NCBI RefSeq assembly: GCF_028737315.1
Contig: NZ_JAQZAO010000005.1
Coordinates: 434,001 to 498,000 of the forward strand
Reading direction: 5' to 3'
Source of the DNA: Actinomycetospora lemnae
GTDB taxonomy: Bacteria; Actinomycetota; Actinomycetes; Mycobacteriales; Pseudonocardiaceae
DNA: 64,000 nucleotides
In this document: positions 1-8,401 of the stretch, piece after piece
Numbering within the stretch: position 1 is the first letter of the stretch
How the letters are laid out: each line of letters starts with the position of its first letter
Program-made: the position numbers and the translations under genes
Notes under the pieces: generated by a model
The model's input: the letters and a program-made list of their open reading frames with translations, nothing else
Told to the model about the DNA's origin: nothing
Databases searched by the model: none

Positions 1-420
1 GTGCCGTTCGCCGGCTCGCTCAAGGACGACGGCTGGACCTCGGAGGAGCTCAAGGTCCGCAACGAGTCGCGGAAGATCCTCGGGCTGCCCGAGCTCAAGG
101 TGTCGGCGACGTGCGTGCGCGTCCCCGTCGTCACCACGCACTCGATCGCGGTGCACGCGACGTTCGACGGGCCGGTGGACGTCGCCACCGCGCACCAGGT
201 CTTCGCCTCGCAGCCCTCGATCGTGCTGGTCGACGAGCCCGAGGCCAAGCGGTTCCCGACCCCGGTCGACGTCGTCGGCGAGGACCCGACGTACGTGGGC
301 CGCGTGCGCCAGGCCCTCGACTTCCCGAACACCCTCGACTTCTTCGTGTGTGGCGACAACCTGCGCAAGGGCGCGGCGCTGAACACCTACGAGATCGCCG
401 AGGAGCTCGTCCGCAGCTGA
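1..420 (+). CDS. asd: Aspartate-semialdehyde dehydrogenase, C-terminal part (cut by window edge)
   Basis: These 139 residues match the C-terminal dimerisation and catalytic domain of aspartate-semialdehyde dehydrogenase, which reduces aspartyl phosphate to the semialdehyde for lysine, threonine, methionine and diaminopimelate synthesis. Seen: 'ATCVRVPV' and '[14 protein letters not shown]', followed by the family ending '[17 protein letters not shown]'. A full enzyme has about 340 residues, so roughly 60% lies to the left of the window. The GTG at base 1 is simply the first in-frame codon, not the start. The gene ends 57 bases before furA. Only the truncation limits certainty. Confidence 0.93.
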   Translation: MPFAGSLKDDGWTSEELKVRNESRKILGLPELKVSATCVRVPVVTTHSIAVHATFDGPVDVATAHQVFASQPSIVLVDEPEAKRFPTPVDVVGEDPTYVGRVRQALDFPNTLDFFVCGDNLRKGAALNTYEIAEELVRS

Positions 421-438
421 CGGGGCACCGTCCCTTTT
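419..438 (+). terminator. Possible weak terminator after asd
   Basis: A five-base-pair stem (gacgg/ccgtc, loop ggca) directly follows the asd stop and leads into a pyrimidine run (cccttttctt). It is short for such a GC-rich genome, so it may only attenuate read-through. Confidence 0.3.
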
Positions 439-439
439 C

Positions 440-460
440 TTGACTCGTTCCAGTCTCGGT
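440..460 (+). promoter_or_regulatory. Candidate furA promoter/operator
   Basis: A TTGACT hexamer at 440-445 resembles a -35 box and overlaps an inverted pair of half-sites, GACT (442-445) and AGTC (452-455), about 20 bases upstream of the furA ATG. FurA/CatR proteins repress their own furA-katG/katA operons in actinobacteria, so this is the natural operator position. The half-sites are short and no clear -10 box is visible. Confidence 0.3.
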
Positions 461-477
461 GGCACCGTGGAGCCATC

Positions 478-1068
478 ATGACCCCATCGACCGGTCCTCG
501 GGACGAGGCTGCGCCCACCGCCGCGGCCGCGCCTGCCGCCGGTCCGGCCCTGGACCCGCGCCACCACATCGCCGACCCGCGGGCCCGCCTCCGTCAGGCG
601 GGCCTGCGGGTCACCGCGCCGCGGCAGGCCGTCCTGGGCGTGCTGGGCGAGCACCCGCACTCCACGGCCGAGGCCGTGGCGGCGGCGGTGCGCGCCCGGC
701 TGGGGTCGGTCAGCACCCAGGCCGTGTACGACGTCCTCGCCGCGTGCGTCGACGCCGGTCTCGTCCGTCGCATCGAGCCCGCGGGCTCGGCGGCCCGGTA
801 CGAGACCCGTACCGGGGACAACCACCACCACGTGGTCTGCCGGTCGTGCGGGGCGACCGCCGACGTCGACTGCGTCGTCGGCGAGCCCCCGTGCCTGATC
901 CCCTCCGACGCCGGCGGCTTCGTCATCGACGAGGCCGAGGTCGTCTTCTGGGGAACGTGCCCGACCTGCGCCGGAGCAGGAGCGGGTACCCGGGACTCGC
1001 GACGTGCCGTCCGCGGCGCCGTCGCCGTCCTGCACGAGAGCCACCACCACCCTGAGAGGCGAACGTGA
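478..1068 (+). CDS. furA: Fur-family peroxide-responsive repressor
   Basis: A 196-residue Fur-superfamily regulator. An Ala/Pro-rich N-terminal extension of about 35 residues precedes the winged helix ('[14 protein letters not shown]', '[22 protein letters not shown]'). The dimerisation domain carries the metal ligands 'NHHHVVC', 'CRSCG', 'DCVVGEPPC' and 'CPTC'. Its stop overlaps the katA start by four bases (GTGA), so the two are co-transcribed and probably translationally coupled. This matches the FurA/CatR arrangement, in which the repressor senses peroxide through metal-catalysed oxidation and controls the adjacent catalase. The extra N-terminal tail is variable in the family. Confidence 0.88.
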   Translation: MTPSTGPRDEAAPTAAAAPAAGPALDPRHHIADPRARLRQAGLRVTAPRQAVLGVLGEHPHSTAEAVAAAVRARLGSVSTQAVYDVLAACVDAGLVRRIEPAGSAARYETRTGDNHHHVVCRSCGATADVDCVVGEPPCLIPSDAGGFVIDEAEVVFWGTCPTCAGAGAGTRDSRRAVRGAVAVLHESHHHPERRT

Positions 1069-2549
1069 CCAATACGCATCGCTCCTACGCCACCGACGAC
1101 GCCGGCATCCCGGCGCCGAGCCACGAGTTCTCGGCCACGGTCGGGACCGACGGGCCCCTGGTGCTGCAGGACCACTACCTCATCGAGCAGATGGCGAACT
1201 TCAACCGGGAGCGCATCCCGGAGCGCCAGCCTCACGCGAAGGGGAGTGGTGCGTTCGCGAAGTTCGAGGTCACCCAGGACGTCACCGCCTACACCAAGGC
1301 CGCGGTGTTCCAGCCCGGGGAGGTCACCGAGGGCATCATCCGCTTCTCGACGGTCGCCGGTGAGCGGGGCAGCCCCGACACCTGGCGCGACCCGCGCGGC
1401 TTCGCCCTCAAGCTGTGGACCCGCGAGGGCAACTGGGACATGGTCGGCAACAACACGCCGGTCTTCTTCATCCGCGACCCCATGAAGTTCCAGAACTTCA
1501 TCCGCTCGCAGAAGCGCCTCGCCCGCAACGGCCTGCGCGACCACGACATGCAGTGGGACTTCTGGACGCTCTCGCCGGAGTCGAAGCACCAGGTCACGTG
1601 GCTCATGGGCGACCGCGGCATCCCGCGCACGTGGCGCCACATGAACGGCTACTCGAGCCACACCTACATGTGGATCAACGCTGCCGGCGAGGAGTTCTGG
1701 GTCAAGTACCACTTCAAGTCGGACCAGGGCGTCGAGTGCCTCACCGAGGAGGAGGCCGGCCGCCTCGCCGGTGAGGACGCCGACTACCACCAGCGCGACC
1801 TCTACGAGGCCATCGAGCGCGGGGAGTTCCCGAGCTGGACCCTCCACGTGCAGATCATGCCGTTCGAGGACGCGAAGACCTACCGGTTCAACCCGTTCGA
1901 CCTGACCAAGGTGTGGCCGCACAGCGACTACCCCCTGCAGGAGGTCGGGCGCCTGACGCTGAACCGGAACCCCGAGGACTACCACACCGAGATCGAGCAG
2001 GTCGCGTTCGAGCCGAACAACCAGCCCCCGGGTCTGGGCCTGTCGCCGGACAAGATGCTGCTCGCCCGCGGGTTCTCCTACGCCGACGCGCACCGCGCCC
2101 GGCTCGGGGTCAACTACAAGCAGATCCCGGTCAACTCGGCGCAGGGCACCGAGGTGCACGCCTACACGGTCGCCGGCGCGATGCGCGTGCAGAACGTGAA
2201 GGACCCGGTGTACGCGCCCAACACCAAGGGCGGCGCGCAGACCACCGAGACGATCCAGCCGCCCACGTGGTACTCGGACGGCCAGATCCAGCGCGCGGCC
2301 TACGTGCCCCACGCCGAGGACACCGACGAGGTCCAGGCCCGCACGATGATGCTCGAGGTCTGGGACGACGCCCAGCGCGACCGCTTCGTCGAGAACGTCT
2401 CCGGCCACCTCGCCAAGGGCGTCGGCGACGACGTGCTGGCCCGCGCGTTCGACTACTGGAAGTCGATCGACCAGGGCATGGGCGAGCGCGTCGAGGCTCG
2501 CGTGCGCGAGCTCACGGGCAAGGAGCAGAAGGTCCTCAGCCAGAGCTGA
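1065..2549 (+). CDS. katA: Monofunctional haem catalase
   Basis: A 494-residue clade-type catalase that breaks hydrogen peroxide down to water and oxygen in the cytoplasm. The distal His is H57 in '[13 protein letters not shown]', the distal Asn lies in '[15 protein letters not shown]', and the proximal haem-ligand Tyr is in '[13 protein letters not shown]'. Length is that of small-subunit catalases. The GTG start overlaps the furA stop by four bases. A strong hairpin follows at 2580-2618. The nearby dps gene suggests a local peroxide and iron defence cluster under FurA. Confidence 0.96.
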   Translation: MTNTHRSYATDDAGIPAPSHEFSATVGTDGPLVLQDHYLIEQMANFNRERIPERQPHAKGSGAFAKFEVTQDVTAYTKAAVFQPGEVTEGIIRFSTVAGERGSPDTWRDPRGFALKLWTREGNWDMVGNNTPVFFIRDPMKFQNFIRSQKRLARNGLRDHDMQWDFWTLSPESKHQVTWLMGDRGIPRTWRHMNGYSSHTYMWINAAGEEFWVKYHFKSDQGVECLTEEEAGRLAGEDADYHQRDLYEAIERGEFPSWTLHVQIMPFEDAKTYRFNPFDLTKVWPHSDYPLQEVGRLTLNRNPEDYHTEIEQVAFEPNNQPPGLGLSPDKMLLARGFSYADAHRARLGVNYKQIPVNSAQGTEVHAYTVAGAMRVQNVKDPVYAPNTKGGAQTTETIQPPTWYSDGQIQRAAYVPHAEDTDEVQARTMMLEVWDDAQRDRFVENVSGHLAKGVGDDVLARAFDYWKSIDQGMGERVEARVRELTGKEQKVLSQS

Positions 2550-2579
2550 TCCACGCCTGACCTGCTGTTTCGGGAACAA

Positions 2580-2618
2580 CCGCGGCCCGTCCCACGTTGT
2601 CGGTGGGGCGGGTCGCGG
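2580..2618 (+). terminator. Terminator of the furA-katA operon
   Basis: A 15-bp stem (2580-2594 with 2604-2618) with a nine-base loop. The two positions that are not Watson-Crick are G-U pairs in the RNA. It lies 31 bases after the katA stop, so dps probably has its own promoter. Confidence 0.65.
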
Positions 2619-2713
2619 TGTGTCCGGGTGTTACGGCCACCGCCGCGACGGCTATCCCCACCGTGTCCATCGTGAACCGTGCGATCCACGGTCGTGAAGG
2701 AGTGAGCACCACC

Positions 2714-3190
2714 ATGGCAGGAGCCCCGATCACCAGCCCGCTCTCCGACGACGCCAAGCGGGTCGTCGGGACGGTCCTCCAGGACAGCCTGACCGACTTC
2801 ATCGACCTGTCGCTGACCGCGAAGCAGTGGCACTGGAACGTGGTCGGCAGCAACTTCCGCGAGGCGCACCTGCACCTCGACGAGCTCGTCGACCTCGCCC
2901 GCACCTACACCGACGAGGTCGCGGAGCGCGCCGCCACCCTCGGCGTGTCGCCCGACGGGCGCGCCGAGACGGTCGCCAAGAACAGCGGCCTGCCCACCAC
3001 CGAGGAGGGCTGGCGCCAGGTCGAGGACGTCAACCAGGCGGTCGTGCAGACCCTCGAGACGCTCATCGAGCGCATGCGTGAGCGCATCGCCGCCACCGAC
3101 GAGCCCGACCCGGTGACCCAGGACCTGCTCATCGCGCAGACCGCGAAGCTCGAGGAGGCCCACTGGATGTGGCAGGCGAAGACCGCCTGA
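2714..3190 (+). CDS. dps: Dps-family ferritin-like DNA-binding protein
   Basis: A 158-residue Dps/miniferritin, which forms dodecamers that oxidise and store iron using peroxide and shield DNA. The inter-subunit ferroxidase ligands are visible in 'LTAKQWHWNVVGSNFREAH' and 'HLDELVDLARTYTDEVAER', followed by the family's 'ATLGVSP'. The ATG at 2714 is chosen because it gives the normal length and has AAGGAG 11 bases upstream; longer in-frame GTG options extend into the intergenic region. It lies downstream of furA-katA behind a terminator, so it shares the theme but probably not the transcript. Confidence 0.92.
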   Translation: MAGAPITSPLSDDAKRVVGTVLQDSLTDFIDLSLTAKQWHWNVVGSNFREAHLHLDELVDLARTYTDEVAERAATLGVSPDGRAETVAKNSGLPTTEEGWRQVEDVNQAVVQTLETLIERMRERIAATDEPDPVTQDLLIAQTAKLEEAHWMWQAKTA

Positions 3191-3204
3191 TCCACCTCCC
3201 CGTA

Positions 3205-3259
3205 CTGAGCGAAGGGCCCCTTCGGTCGATCTAGTCGAGCGAAGGTGCCCTTCGCTCAG
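3205..3259. repeat. Long intergenic hairpin, copy 1 of a dispersed element
   Basis: The outer 13-bp arms (3205-3217 and 3247-3259) are perfect reverse complements, and an inner 11-12 bp stem with one mismatch closes on a short loop. It sits between the convergent dps and S9 peptidase genes and can terminate both. The sequence recurs, with paired changes, at 48503-48560 after hppA. Confidence 0.7.
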
Positions 3260-3288
3260 CTCGGGGCGGGCTCAGCTCGGGCGCGGGC

Positions 3289-5154
3289 TCAGGCCGGGAC
3301 GGGCAGCCCCAGGGCCTCGCGGGCGAAGGCGATCTCGGCGACGGTGTGCGCGAGCGTCTCGGCGACGACCAGCGAGCCGTGGCCCGCGTCGTAGCGCACC
3401 ATCGCGTACTCCCGGCCCCGCTCGGCCAGGGCGTCCAGGTAGTTGTCGATCTGCCGGATCGGACAGCGCGGGTCGTTCTCGCCCGCGAGCACCAGCACCG
3501 GGGCGCGCACCGCGTCCACCCACGTCAGCGGCGAGGCCTCGCGGTAGCGCTCCGGCACCTCGTCCGGCGAGCCGCCGAACAGCGAGCGGTCGAACGCGCG
3601 CAGTGGCTCCATCTCGTCCTCGTACGCGGCGAGGTAGTCGGCGACGGGCACGCCGGCGCAGCCGACCGCCCAGCGCTCGGGCTGGCGGCCCAGGCCCAGC
3701 AGCGTCAGGTAGCCGCCCCACGACCAGCCCTCCAGCACGCAGGCGGCCGGGTCGGCCAGCCCCGTCGACACCGCCCACTCGTGCACGGCGGCGACGTCCT
3801 CGAGCTCCGTGGTGCCCGGACGTCCCTCGATCGCGTCGCGCCAGGCCGAGCCGTAGCCCGACGAGCCGCGGTAGTTCACGTGCACCACCGCGAAGCCGGC
3901 GTCGACCCACACCGCGCGCACCGGTGACCAGCGGTCCTCGTCAGCCGCCTGCGGCCCGCCGTGGATCATGAAGACCGTCGGGACGCGCCCGGTGGTGCCG
4001 GCGGGGCGGGTGAACAGCGCGTGCACCGGACCACCCGGCCCGTCGACCCACGCGTCGTCGAGCGCCACCGACGGCGCCGGGCGCTCGCCGGGCGGGGCGA
4101 GCAGCTCGGTGTCGGTGCCGTCGGGGCGCAGCGCGCGCACCGACGAGGGGTACGCCGCCGACGACCAGCCGTACTCGACGGTGCCGTCCGGACGGACGTC
4201 GGCGCCGCCGACCGAGCCGGCCGCGGTGGGCAGGTCGGTGAGCTCGCCGGTGGCGAGGTCGTAGCGGTGCAGGGTCGTGCGCCCCGCGCGGGTGTGCGCG
4301 ACGAGCAGGGCCGAGGCGTCGGGGTAGAAGCCGGCGGACAGGTCACCGGGCAGGTCGATGGCCAGCTCGGTCTCGGTGTCGGTGGCGAGGTCCCAGACCA
4401 GCAGCTCGTCGCGGCCCCGGCGCTCGTGGCCGACGAGCAGCCGCTGGTCGCCCTCGACGGGCGCGAACTCGATGGGGTCGAGCCCCTTGCCCTCGCCGTC
4501 GTGGCGCTCGCCGACGGTCGTGGCGTCCGACACCCGCAGCACCCGGATCGCCGGGTGGCGCGAGTCCCCGTGCTCGGCGTGCGAGATCGCCAGCAGCGTC
4601 TCGTCGCGGGAGAGCGCACCGATGCCGGCATCCTCGGTGTGGGTGTAGACGACGCGCGCCTCCCCGAACCCGTCGCCGCCGTCCTCGCTGACCGCCAGCG
4701 TCGACCCGTCGTCGGTCGACCAGCCGACGGCCACCGTGCGCCGGCCGAGCTCGAGGCCGGCCGGGTAGCCCGGGGCCGCGCCCGCGACAGCGGGGGACGC
4801 CGCGCCGCCGGTGAACGGCTCGCGGACCCACACCCCGAACTCGTCGCCGTCGGTGTCGTCGAACCACCAGATGCTCTCGCCGTCGGTGCTCGCCGCGCCG
4901 CCGCGGGTGCCCTGCGGGCGGTCGGTGACGCGGCGGTGGGTGTCGGCGGCCCGGTCCCAGGCGTAGATCTCCCACGTGCCCGTCGCGTTCGACGAGTAGA
5001 CGCTGCGGTCCGGGGCGTCGCGGGCCCAGTCGGGCACCGAGACGCGCGCCGCGGTGAACCGGCCGCGCCAGCGCGCCTCGACCTCGGGGTCGGCGAAGAG
5101 GGCGTCGGGGACGGCGGGGACCGGGTCGGAGCGGCGGGCGGGCGACGACGTCAT
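3289..5154 (-). CDS. S9 prolyl-oligopeptidase-family serine peptidase
   Basis: A 621-residue peptidase of the prolyl oligopeptidase/acylaminoacyl peptidase family, which cleaves short peptides. The first 350 residues form a degenerate beta-propeller of WD-like strands; the rest is an alpha/beta hydrolase. The predicted triad is Ser478 in 'GWSWGGY', Asp561 in 'GENDPRCP' and His592 in 'DAGHGS', in the correct order and spacing. There is no signal peptide, so it is probably cytoplasmic. The ATG at 5154 has GCAGGA upstream and gives a normal length. It stands alone, divergent from the methyltransferase gene. Confidence 0.88.
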   Translation of the reverse strand: MTSSPARRSDPVPAVPDALFADPEVEARWRGRFTAARVSVPDWARDAPDRSVYSSNATGTWEIYAWDRAADTHRRVTDRPQGTRGGAASTDGESIWWFDDTDGDEFGVWVREPFTGGAASPAVAGAAPGYPAGLELGRRTVAVGWSTDDGSTLAVSEDGGDGFGEARVVYTHTEDAGIGALSRDETLLAISHAEHGDSRHPAIRVLRVSDATTVGERHDGEGKGLDPIEFAPVEGDQRLLVGHERRGRDELLVWDLATDTETELAIDLPGDLSAGFYPDASALLVAHTRAGRTTLHRYDLATGELTDLPTAAGSVGGADVRPDGTVEYGWSSAAYPSSVRALRPDGTDTELLAPPGERPAPSVALDDAWVDGPGGPVHALFTRPAGTTGRVPTVFMIHGGPQAADEDRWSPVRAVWVDAGFAVVHVNYRGSSGYGSAWRDAIEGRPGTTELEDVAAVHEWAVSTGLADPAACVLEGWSWGGYLTLLGLGRQPERWAVGCAGVPVADYLAAYEDEMEPLRAFDRSLFGGSPDEVPERYREASPLTWVDAVRAPVLVLAGENDPRCPIRQIDNYLDALAERGREYAMVRYDAGHGSLVVAETLAHTVAEIAFAREALGLPVPA

Positions 5155-5247
5155 GCCCCGATCCTGCCCGCCGGTGTGCCACGTGCGCCGTGCGGACCGG
5201 GGCGTGGGAGAGGATGGTGCCGACCAGCACACACGGGGGGACACCAG

Positions 5248-6039
5248 GTGCGCGAGGAGCCACCGGAACTCGCGGGCCCGACGCCGAGTCGGGCACGCAT
5301 CTACGACTACTTCCTCGGGGGGACGGAGAACTACGCGATCGATCGCGAGTTCGCCGAGGAGGCCGACCGCGTCTTCCCGGCGATGCGGCAGCTGTGCCGG
5401 GACCACCGGCGCTTCTCCCGCGCGGTGGTGCGCCACCTCGCGGACAGCGGGTTCGACCAGTTCCTCGAGCTCGGTTCGGGGCTGCCGACGGTCGACCACG
5501 TCCACGCGGTGGCCGCCCGGTCCGTCGCGGACCCGCGTGTGGTCTACGTCGACCGGGTGCCGGAGACGGTCGAGCACGCCGCGCGGCTGGTGGCCGACGA
5601 GCCCGGCGTCGCGGTCGAGTGCGCCGACGCGACCGACGTCGCGGCTGTCCTCGCCTCACCGGGGGTGACGGCGCTGATCGACCTCGATCGTCCCGTCGCG
5701 GTGCTGGCGGTGGCCCTGCTGCACAGCTCCACCGACGACGTCGCCCGCGCGACCGTGCAGGGCTACCGTCGGGCGCTGGCGCCGGGCAGCGTCATCGCCC
5801 TCAGCCACCCGACGGGACTCGCGCACCCCGGCCTGCGGGCCTGGTGCGACATCCGCCACTCCGGCTACTCCTACGCGCCCTTGCTGCGCGACCCCGACGA
5901 CATGGCGTCCTGGTTCGAGGGCATGGAGCTGATCGGGCCGGGCTGGGTGTCCGCGCCCGAGTGGACGCCCGACGGGCCCGCGCCGGGGGCCGAGGTCACG
6001 GGCAGCGGGCTGTGGGGTGTGGTCGCGCGGGTGCCGTGA
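5248..6039 (+). CDS. SAM-dependent methyltransferase-like protein (DUF574 family)
   Basis: A 263-residue member of the actinobacterial 'S-adenosyl methyltransferase' family formerly called DUF574. The family signature 'ARIYDYFLGGTENYAID' is at residues 16-32, and the SAM-binding loop is 'FLELGSGLPT' at about 72-81, followed by 'VVYVDRVPETVEHA'. The GTG at 5248 is chosen because it follows a G-rich Shine-Dalgarno (gggggg) by seven bases and puts the signature near the N-terminus. These proteins occur in many paralogues in Pseudonocardia and Streptomyces; substrates are unknown. The long open frame upstream of 5248 is antisense to the S9 peptidase and not coding. Confidence 0.85.
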   Translation: MREEPPELAGPTPSRARIYDYFLGGTENYAIDREFAEEADRVFPAMRQLCRDHRRFSRAVVRHLADSGFDQFLELGSGLPTVDHVHAVAARSVADPRVVYVDRVPETVEHAARLVADEPGVAVECADATDVAAVLASPGVTALIDLDRPVAVLAVALLHSSTDDVARATVQGYRRALAPGSVIALSHPTGLAHPGLRAWCDIRHSGYSYAPLLRDPDDMASWFEGMELIGPGWVSAPEWTPDGPAPGAEVTGSGLWGVVARVP

Positions 6040-6070
6040 CGGCCGGGATGATCGCTGCCGTGATGACCCC

Positions 6071-6802
6071 GTGATCGGCACCCAGCGCCACGACGCCGGC
6101 GTCCACGAGATCCGTCTCGACCGCACCGAGCGGCGCAACGCCCTCGACACCGCGCACTGCCGCGACCTGCACGCCGCGGTGGACGCCGCCGTCGACGGCG
6201 GGGCCCGCGCGCTCGTGTTGAGCGGTGCGGGCACGGCGTTCTGCTCGGGCGCCGACCTCGACACCGTCGGCGACACGGACTTCCTCGCCGCCCTCTACGG
6301 CATGCTGCACCGGCTCGCCGAGGTGCCGGTGCCCGTCGTCGCCGCCGTGCACGGTCCCGCGATCGGCGCCGGCACCCAGCTCGCGCTGGCCGCCGACCTG
6401 CGGGTCTGCTCCGAGGCCGCCGTGTTCGGGCTGCCGACCGCCGCACTCGGGCTGGCGGTCGACCCCTGGACCGTGCGCCGGCTCGCCCTCGTCGCGGGCG
6501 GCGGCGCGGCGCGGCGGCTGCTGCTCGCCTGCGAGCGCCTCGACCACGACGCGGCGCGGGCGGCGGGGCTCGTCGACCGCGTCGGTGACCGGGAGGCCGC
6601 GCTGGCCTGGGCGACCGAGATCGCGGCGCTGGCGCCCCTGACGCTCGCCTACAACAAGCTCGCCGTGGCCCGGCTGCTCGAGGACGCGCCCGTGCCCGAC
6701 GAGGTGGCCGCGGCCTTCGACGCCTGCTGGGCGAGCGAGGACCTGGCCGAGGGCCGCCGGGCCCGCGAGGAGAAGCGGGAGCCGGTCTTCCGGGGCATCT
6801 AG
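6071..6802 (+). CDS. Crotonase / enoyl-CoA hydratase-family protein
   Basis: A 243-residue crotonase-fold protein. The two oxyanion-hole segments are present: 'GAGTAFCSGADL' and 'HGPAIGAGTQLALAADLRV'. The segment that normally supplies a catalytic Glu ('PE..LGL.P..GG..RL') reads 'PTAALGLAVDPWTVRRL', so at least one of the two hydratase glutamates is missing; hydration of enoyl-CoA is therefore doubtful, and another crotonase reaction (isomerase, hydrolase) is possible. The GTG at 6071 starts just before the first beta-strand. No strong Shine-Dalgarno is seen. It follows the methyltransferase gene by 31 bases and may share its transcript. Confidence 0.8.
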   Translation: MIGTQRHDAGVHEIRLDRTERRNALDTAHCRDLHAAVDAAVDGGARALVLSGAGTAFCSGADLDTVGDTDFLAALYGMLHRLAEVPVPVVAAVHGPAIGAGTQLALAADLRVCSEAAVFGLPTAALGLAVDPWTVRRLALVAGGGAARRLLLACERLDHDAARAAGLVDRVGDREAALAWATEIAALAPLTLAYNKLAVARLLEDAPVPDEVAAAFDACWASEDLAEGRRAREEKREPVFRGI

Positions 6803-6828
6803 AGCTCACCGGACCTGGCGACCACCAC

Positions 6829-7524
6829 TCACGGCACCTCGTCGGACGACGGGGCGACGAGTCCGAGCGCAACCGCCCGCACGGCCGCCTGCACGCGGTT
6901 GCTGGCGCGGAGCTTGCGCAGGATGTGCTCGACGTGGGTGGCGACCGTCCGTCGGGTGACCCACAGCGTCGCAGCGATCTCGGTGTTGCTGAGGCCGTCG
7001 CACAGGTGGTGCAGCACCTCCAGCTCGCGGGTGGAGAGGGTCGTCCTTCGCCTGGCGCGAACGGCGGCGGCGAGGGGTATCGCGGTGCGCCGGGCCATGG
7101 CCAGGGCTCCCAGCGTTTCCGGCGTGACCAGTCTCTCGTCGAGACTCACGTGCAGGCTGCCGAACGGCCGCCCCCGCCGGTCGTCGAGCACCATCGACGA
7201 TCCCTGGCGGAAGCCGGACGGGATCAGGTAGCCAGACGCCATGGGGCTGCAGCGGAAGCGCGGGAGTGTGTCCCAATGGAGAATCTCGGTCGGGCGCGAC
7301 GCCACGAATCTGTAGTTCGGATCCTGGGTCATGAATTCGCCGAGGACGTAGGAGACGACTTCTTGTGCGTATCCCCGGCTCGCGACGACGACCTGTCGGT
7401 CGCGTAGAGAATCCTCTGTCGTCAAGAGCGCTGCAGCAAAGGGGACCTCTCGGTGCAGAGTGTCGAAGAAGGCCTCGGCGCGCCGACGCAGCGGCCGTGC
7501 GTCGGCCGGGATGAGCTCGTCCAC
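6829..7524 (-). CDS. LuxR-type transcriptional regulator
   Basis: A 231-residue regulator. The C-terminal 65 residues are a GerE/LuxR helix-turn-helix ('LSTRELEVLHHLCDGLSNTE', then 'TVATHVEHILRKL'). The N-terminal 160 residues look like a GAF/PAS-type sensory fold ('VSYVLGEFMTQDPNYRFV', 'GSSMVLDDRRGRPFGSLHV') whose ligand cannot be read. There is no receiver domain and no membrane segment. The GTG at 7524 is chosen because a near-perfect GGAGGTGA lies five bases upstream. It is divergent from the isochorismatase-family gene, with a perfect palindrome in the shared promoter, so it probably controls that gene and itself. Confidence 0.85.
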   Translation of the reverse strand: MDELIPADARPLRRRAEAFFDTLHREVPFAAALLTTEDSLRDRQVVVASRGYAQEVVSYVLGEFMTQDPNYRFVASRPTEILHWDTLPRFRCSPMASGYLIPSGFRQGSSMVLDDRRGRPFGSLHVSLDERLVTPETLGALAMARRTAIPLAAAVRARRRTTLSTRELEVLHHLCDGLSNTEIAATLWVTRRTVATHVEHILRKLRASNRVQAAVRAVALGLVAPSSDEVP

Positions 7525-7592
7525 GCTCACCTCCGGTCTCCGCTCGTCGAGCGATGCTACCGACGACGAACCCGTGCCGGGAGAGCGGCACG

Positions 7593-7610
7593 ATCGGTCA
7601 CCTGACCGAT
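7593..7610. promoter_or_regulatory. Palindromic operator between LuxR regulator and hydrolase
   Basis: ATCGGTCA-CC-TGACCGAT is a perfect inverted repeat of 8-bp arms with a 2-bp centre, the 18-20 bp size typical of LuxR-family binding sites. It lies 69 bases upstream of the regulator's start and 80 bases upstream of the hydrolase start, where it could serve both promoters. Binding by the neighbouring regulator is inferred from position. Confidence 0.65.
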
Positions 7611-7689
7611 ATCGCTTCGCGGTCGGCGTTCCTAGCGTCGGACGGGCCACCCCGAACGGTTGCGGACGCGCGTGATGATCGGAGGAACC

Positions 7690-8343
7690 ATGACTCCACT
7701 CAGAGGCAACGACCTGGTGGACGACAGCATCGTCTTCGTGGTCGACATGATCAAGGACTTCCTGGATCCGGGCGAGGAGTTCGTCATCGACGAGGGCCGG
7801 TCGATGTACGAGAAGCTCAACGCCCTCCTTGTCCTCGCTCGGGAGCACCGCATCCCGATCGTGCACTCGGCCTCACAGGGGATGAACAATTCCCTCTACG
7901 AGGACCACTGGTGGCAGATCCGTGAGCGGGTGTCGTGCCAGGAGGGCAGTCCGACGGTCGACGTCGTCGATGCGCTCCGTCCCGCCGCCTACAGCGACCA
8001 CGAGATCTACATTCCCAAGAGCAAGTACAGCCCGTTCTACGGAACGCGACTCGACACCTACCTGAGGAATCCGCCCTTCCTCGGGCGCAATACGATCATC
8101 GTCACGGGGATGGCGACGAACTTCTGCTGCTTCTGCACGTCGAGCGACGCCTTCAACCGCGACTACCGAGTGCTGTTCGTCGACGATCTCAACTGCACCT
8201 TCCCGGGCATCGACGGAACTCCGGCAGACGTCATGCATCGGATCACGGTGGAGACCTTGAAGCAGGGTTACGTCGAAGAGGTCGTCACGGCTCACGACGT
8301 GATGGAGCGCTTGACGCGAGACGCCGTGGCAGTGCCTGCGTGA
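7690..8343 (+). CDS. Isochorismatase-family cysteine hydrolase
   Basis: A 217-residue cysteine hydrolase of the isochorismatase/nicotinamidase superfamily. The catalytic triad can be placed: Asp19 in 'FVVDMIKDF', Lys110 in 'IPKSKYSPFYGT' and Cys146 in 'TGMATNFC'. Superfamily members cleave C-N or C-O bonds of amides, ureides or isochorismate; no aryl carrier domain is present and no siderophore genes are nearby, so the substrate is open. GGAGGA lies just upstream of the ATG. The gene and its divergent regulator have more A/T third positions than their neighbours, which suggests transfer as a two-gene module. A strong terminator follows. Confidence 0.88.
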   Translation: MTPLRGNDLVDDSIVFVVDMIKDFLDPGEEFVIDEGRSMYEKLNALLVLAREHRIPIVHSASQGMNNSLYEDHWWQIRERVSCQEGSPTVDVVDALRPAAYSDHEIYIPKSKYSPFYGTRLDTYLRNPPFLGRNTIIVTGMATNFCCFCTSSDAFNRDYRVLFVDDLNCTFPGIDGTPADVMHRITVETLKQGYVEEVVTAHDVMERLTRDAVAVPA

Positions 8344-8349
8344 CTCCCG

Positions 8350-8380
8350 GCCCGCACCCGCGCTCGGCGCGGGTGCGGGC
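8350..8380 (+). terminator. Bidirectional terminator between convergent genes
   Basis: A perfect 14-bp stem (8350-8363 with 8367-8380) and 3-base loop lie between the stops of the isochorismatase-family gene and the HAD-PlsC gene; 'aacggtgtgttctt' follows on the plus side. Confidence 0.7.
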
Positions 8381-8401
8381 AACGGTGTGTTCTTCCCGGC
8401 G

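Noticed and set aside
594-2579. 661-codon open frame antisense to furA-katA
   Set aside because: High-GC third positions keep antisense frames open; the translation is low-complexity Val/Leu/Arg/Asp without any domain, and the opposite strand encodes clear Fur and catalase.
3961-5247. N-terminal extension of the methyltransferase-like protein
   Set aside because: It is antisense to the S9 peptidase and low complexity; a GTG with a good ribosome site at 5248 gives the family length.
7690-8343. Siderophore (isochorismate) biosynthesis role
   Set aside because: The protein has no aryl carrier domain and no entA/C/E-like genes are near; only the superfamily can be assigned.
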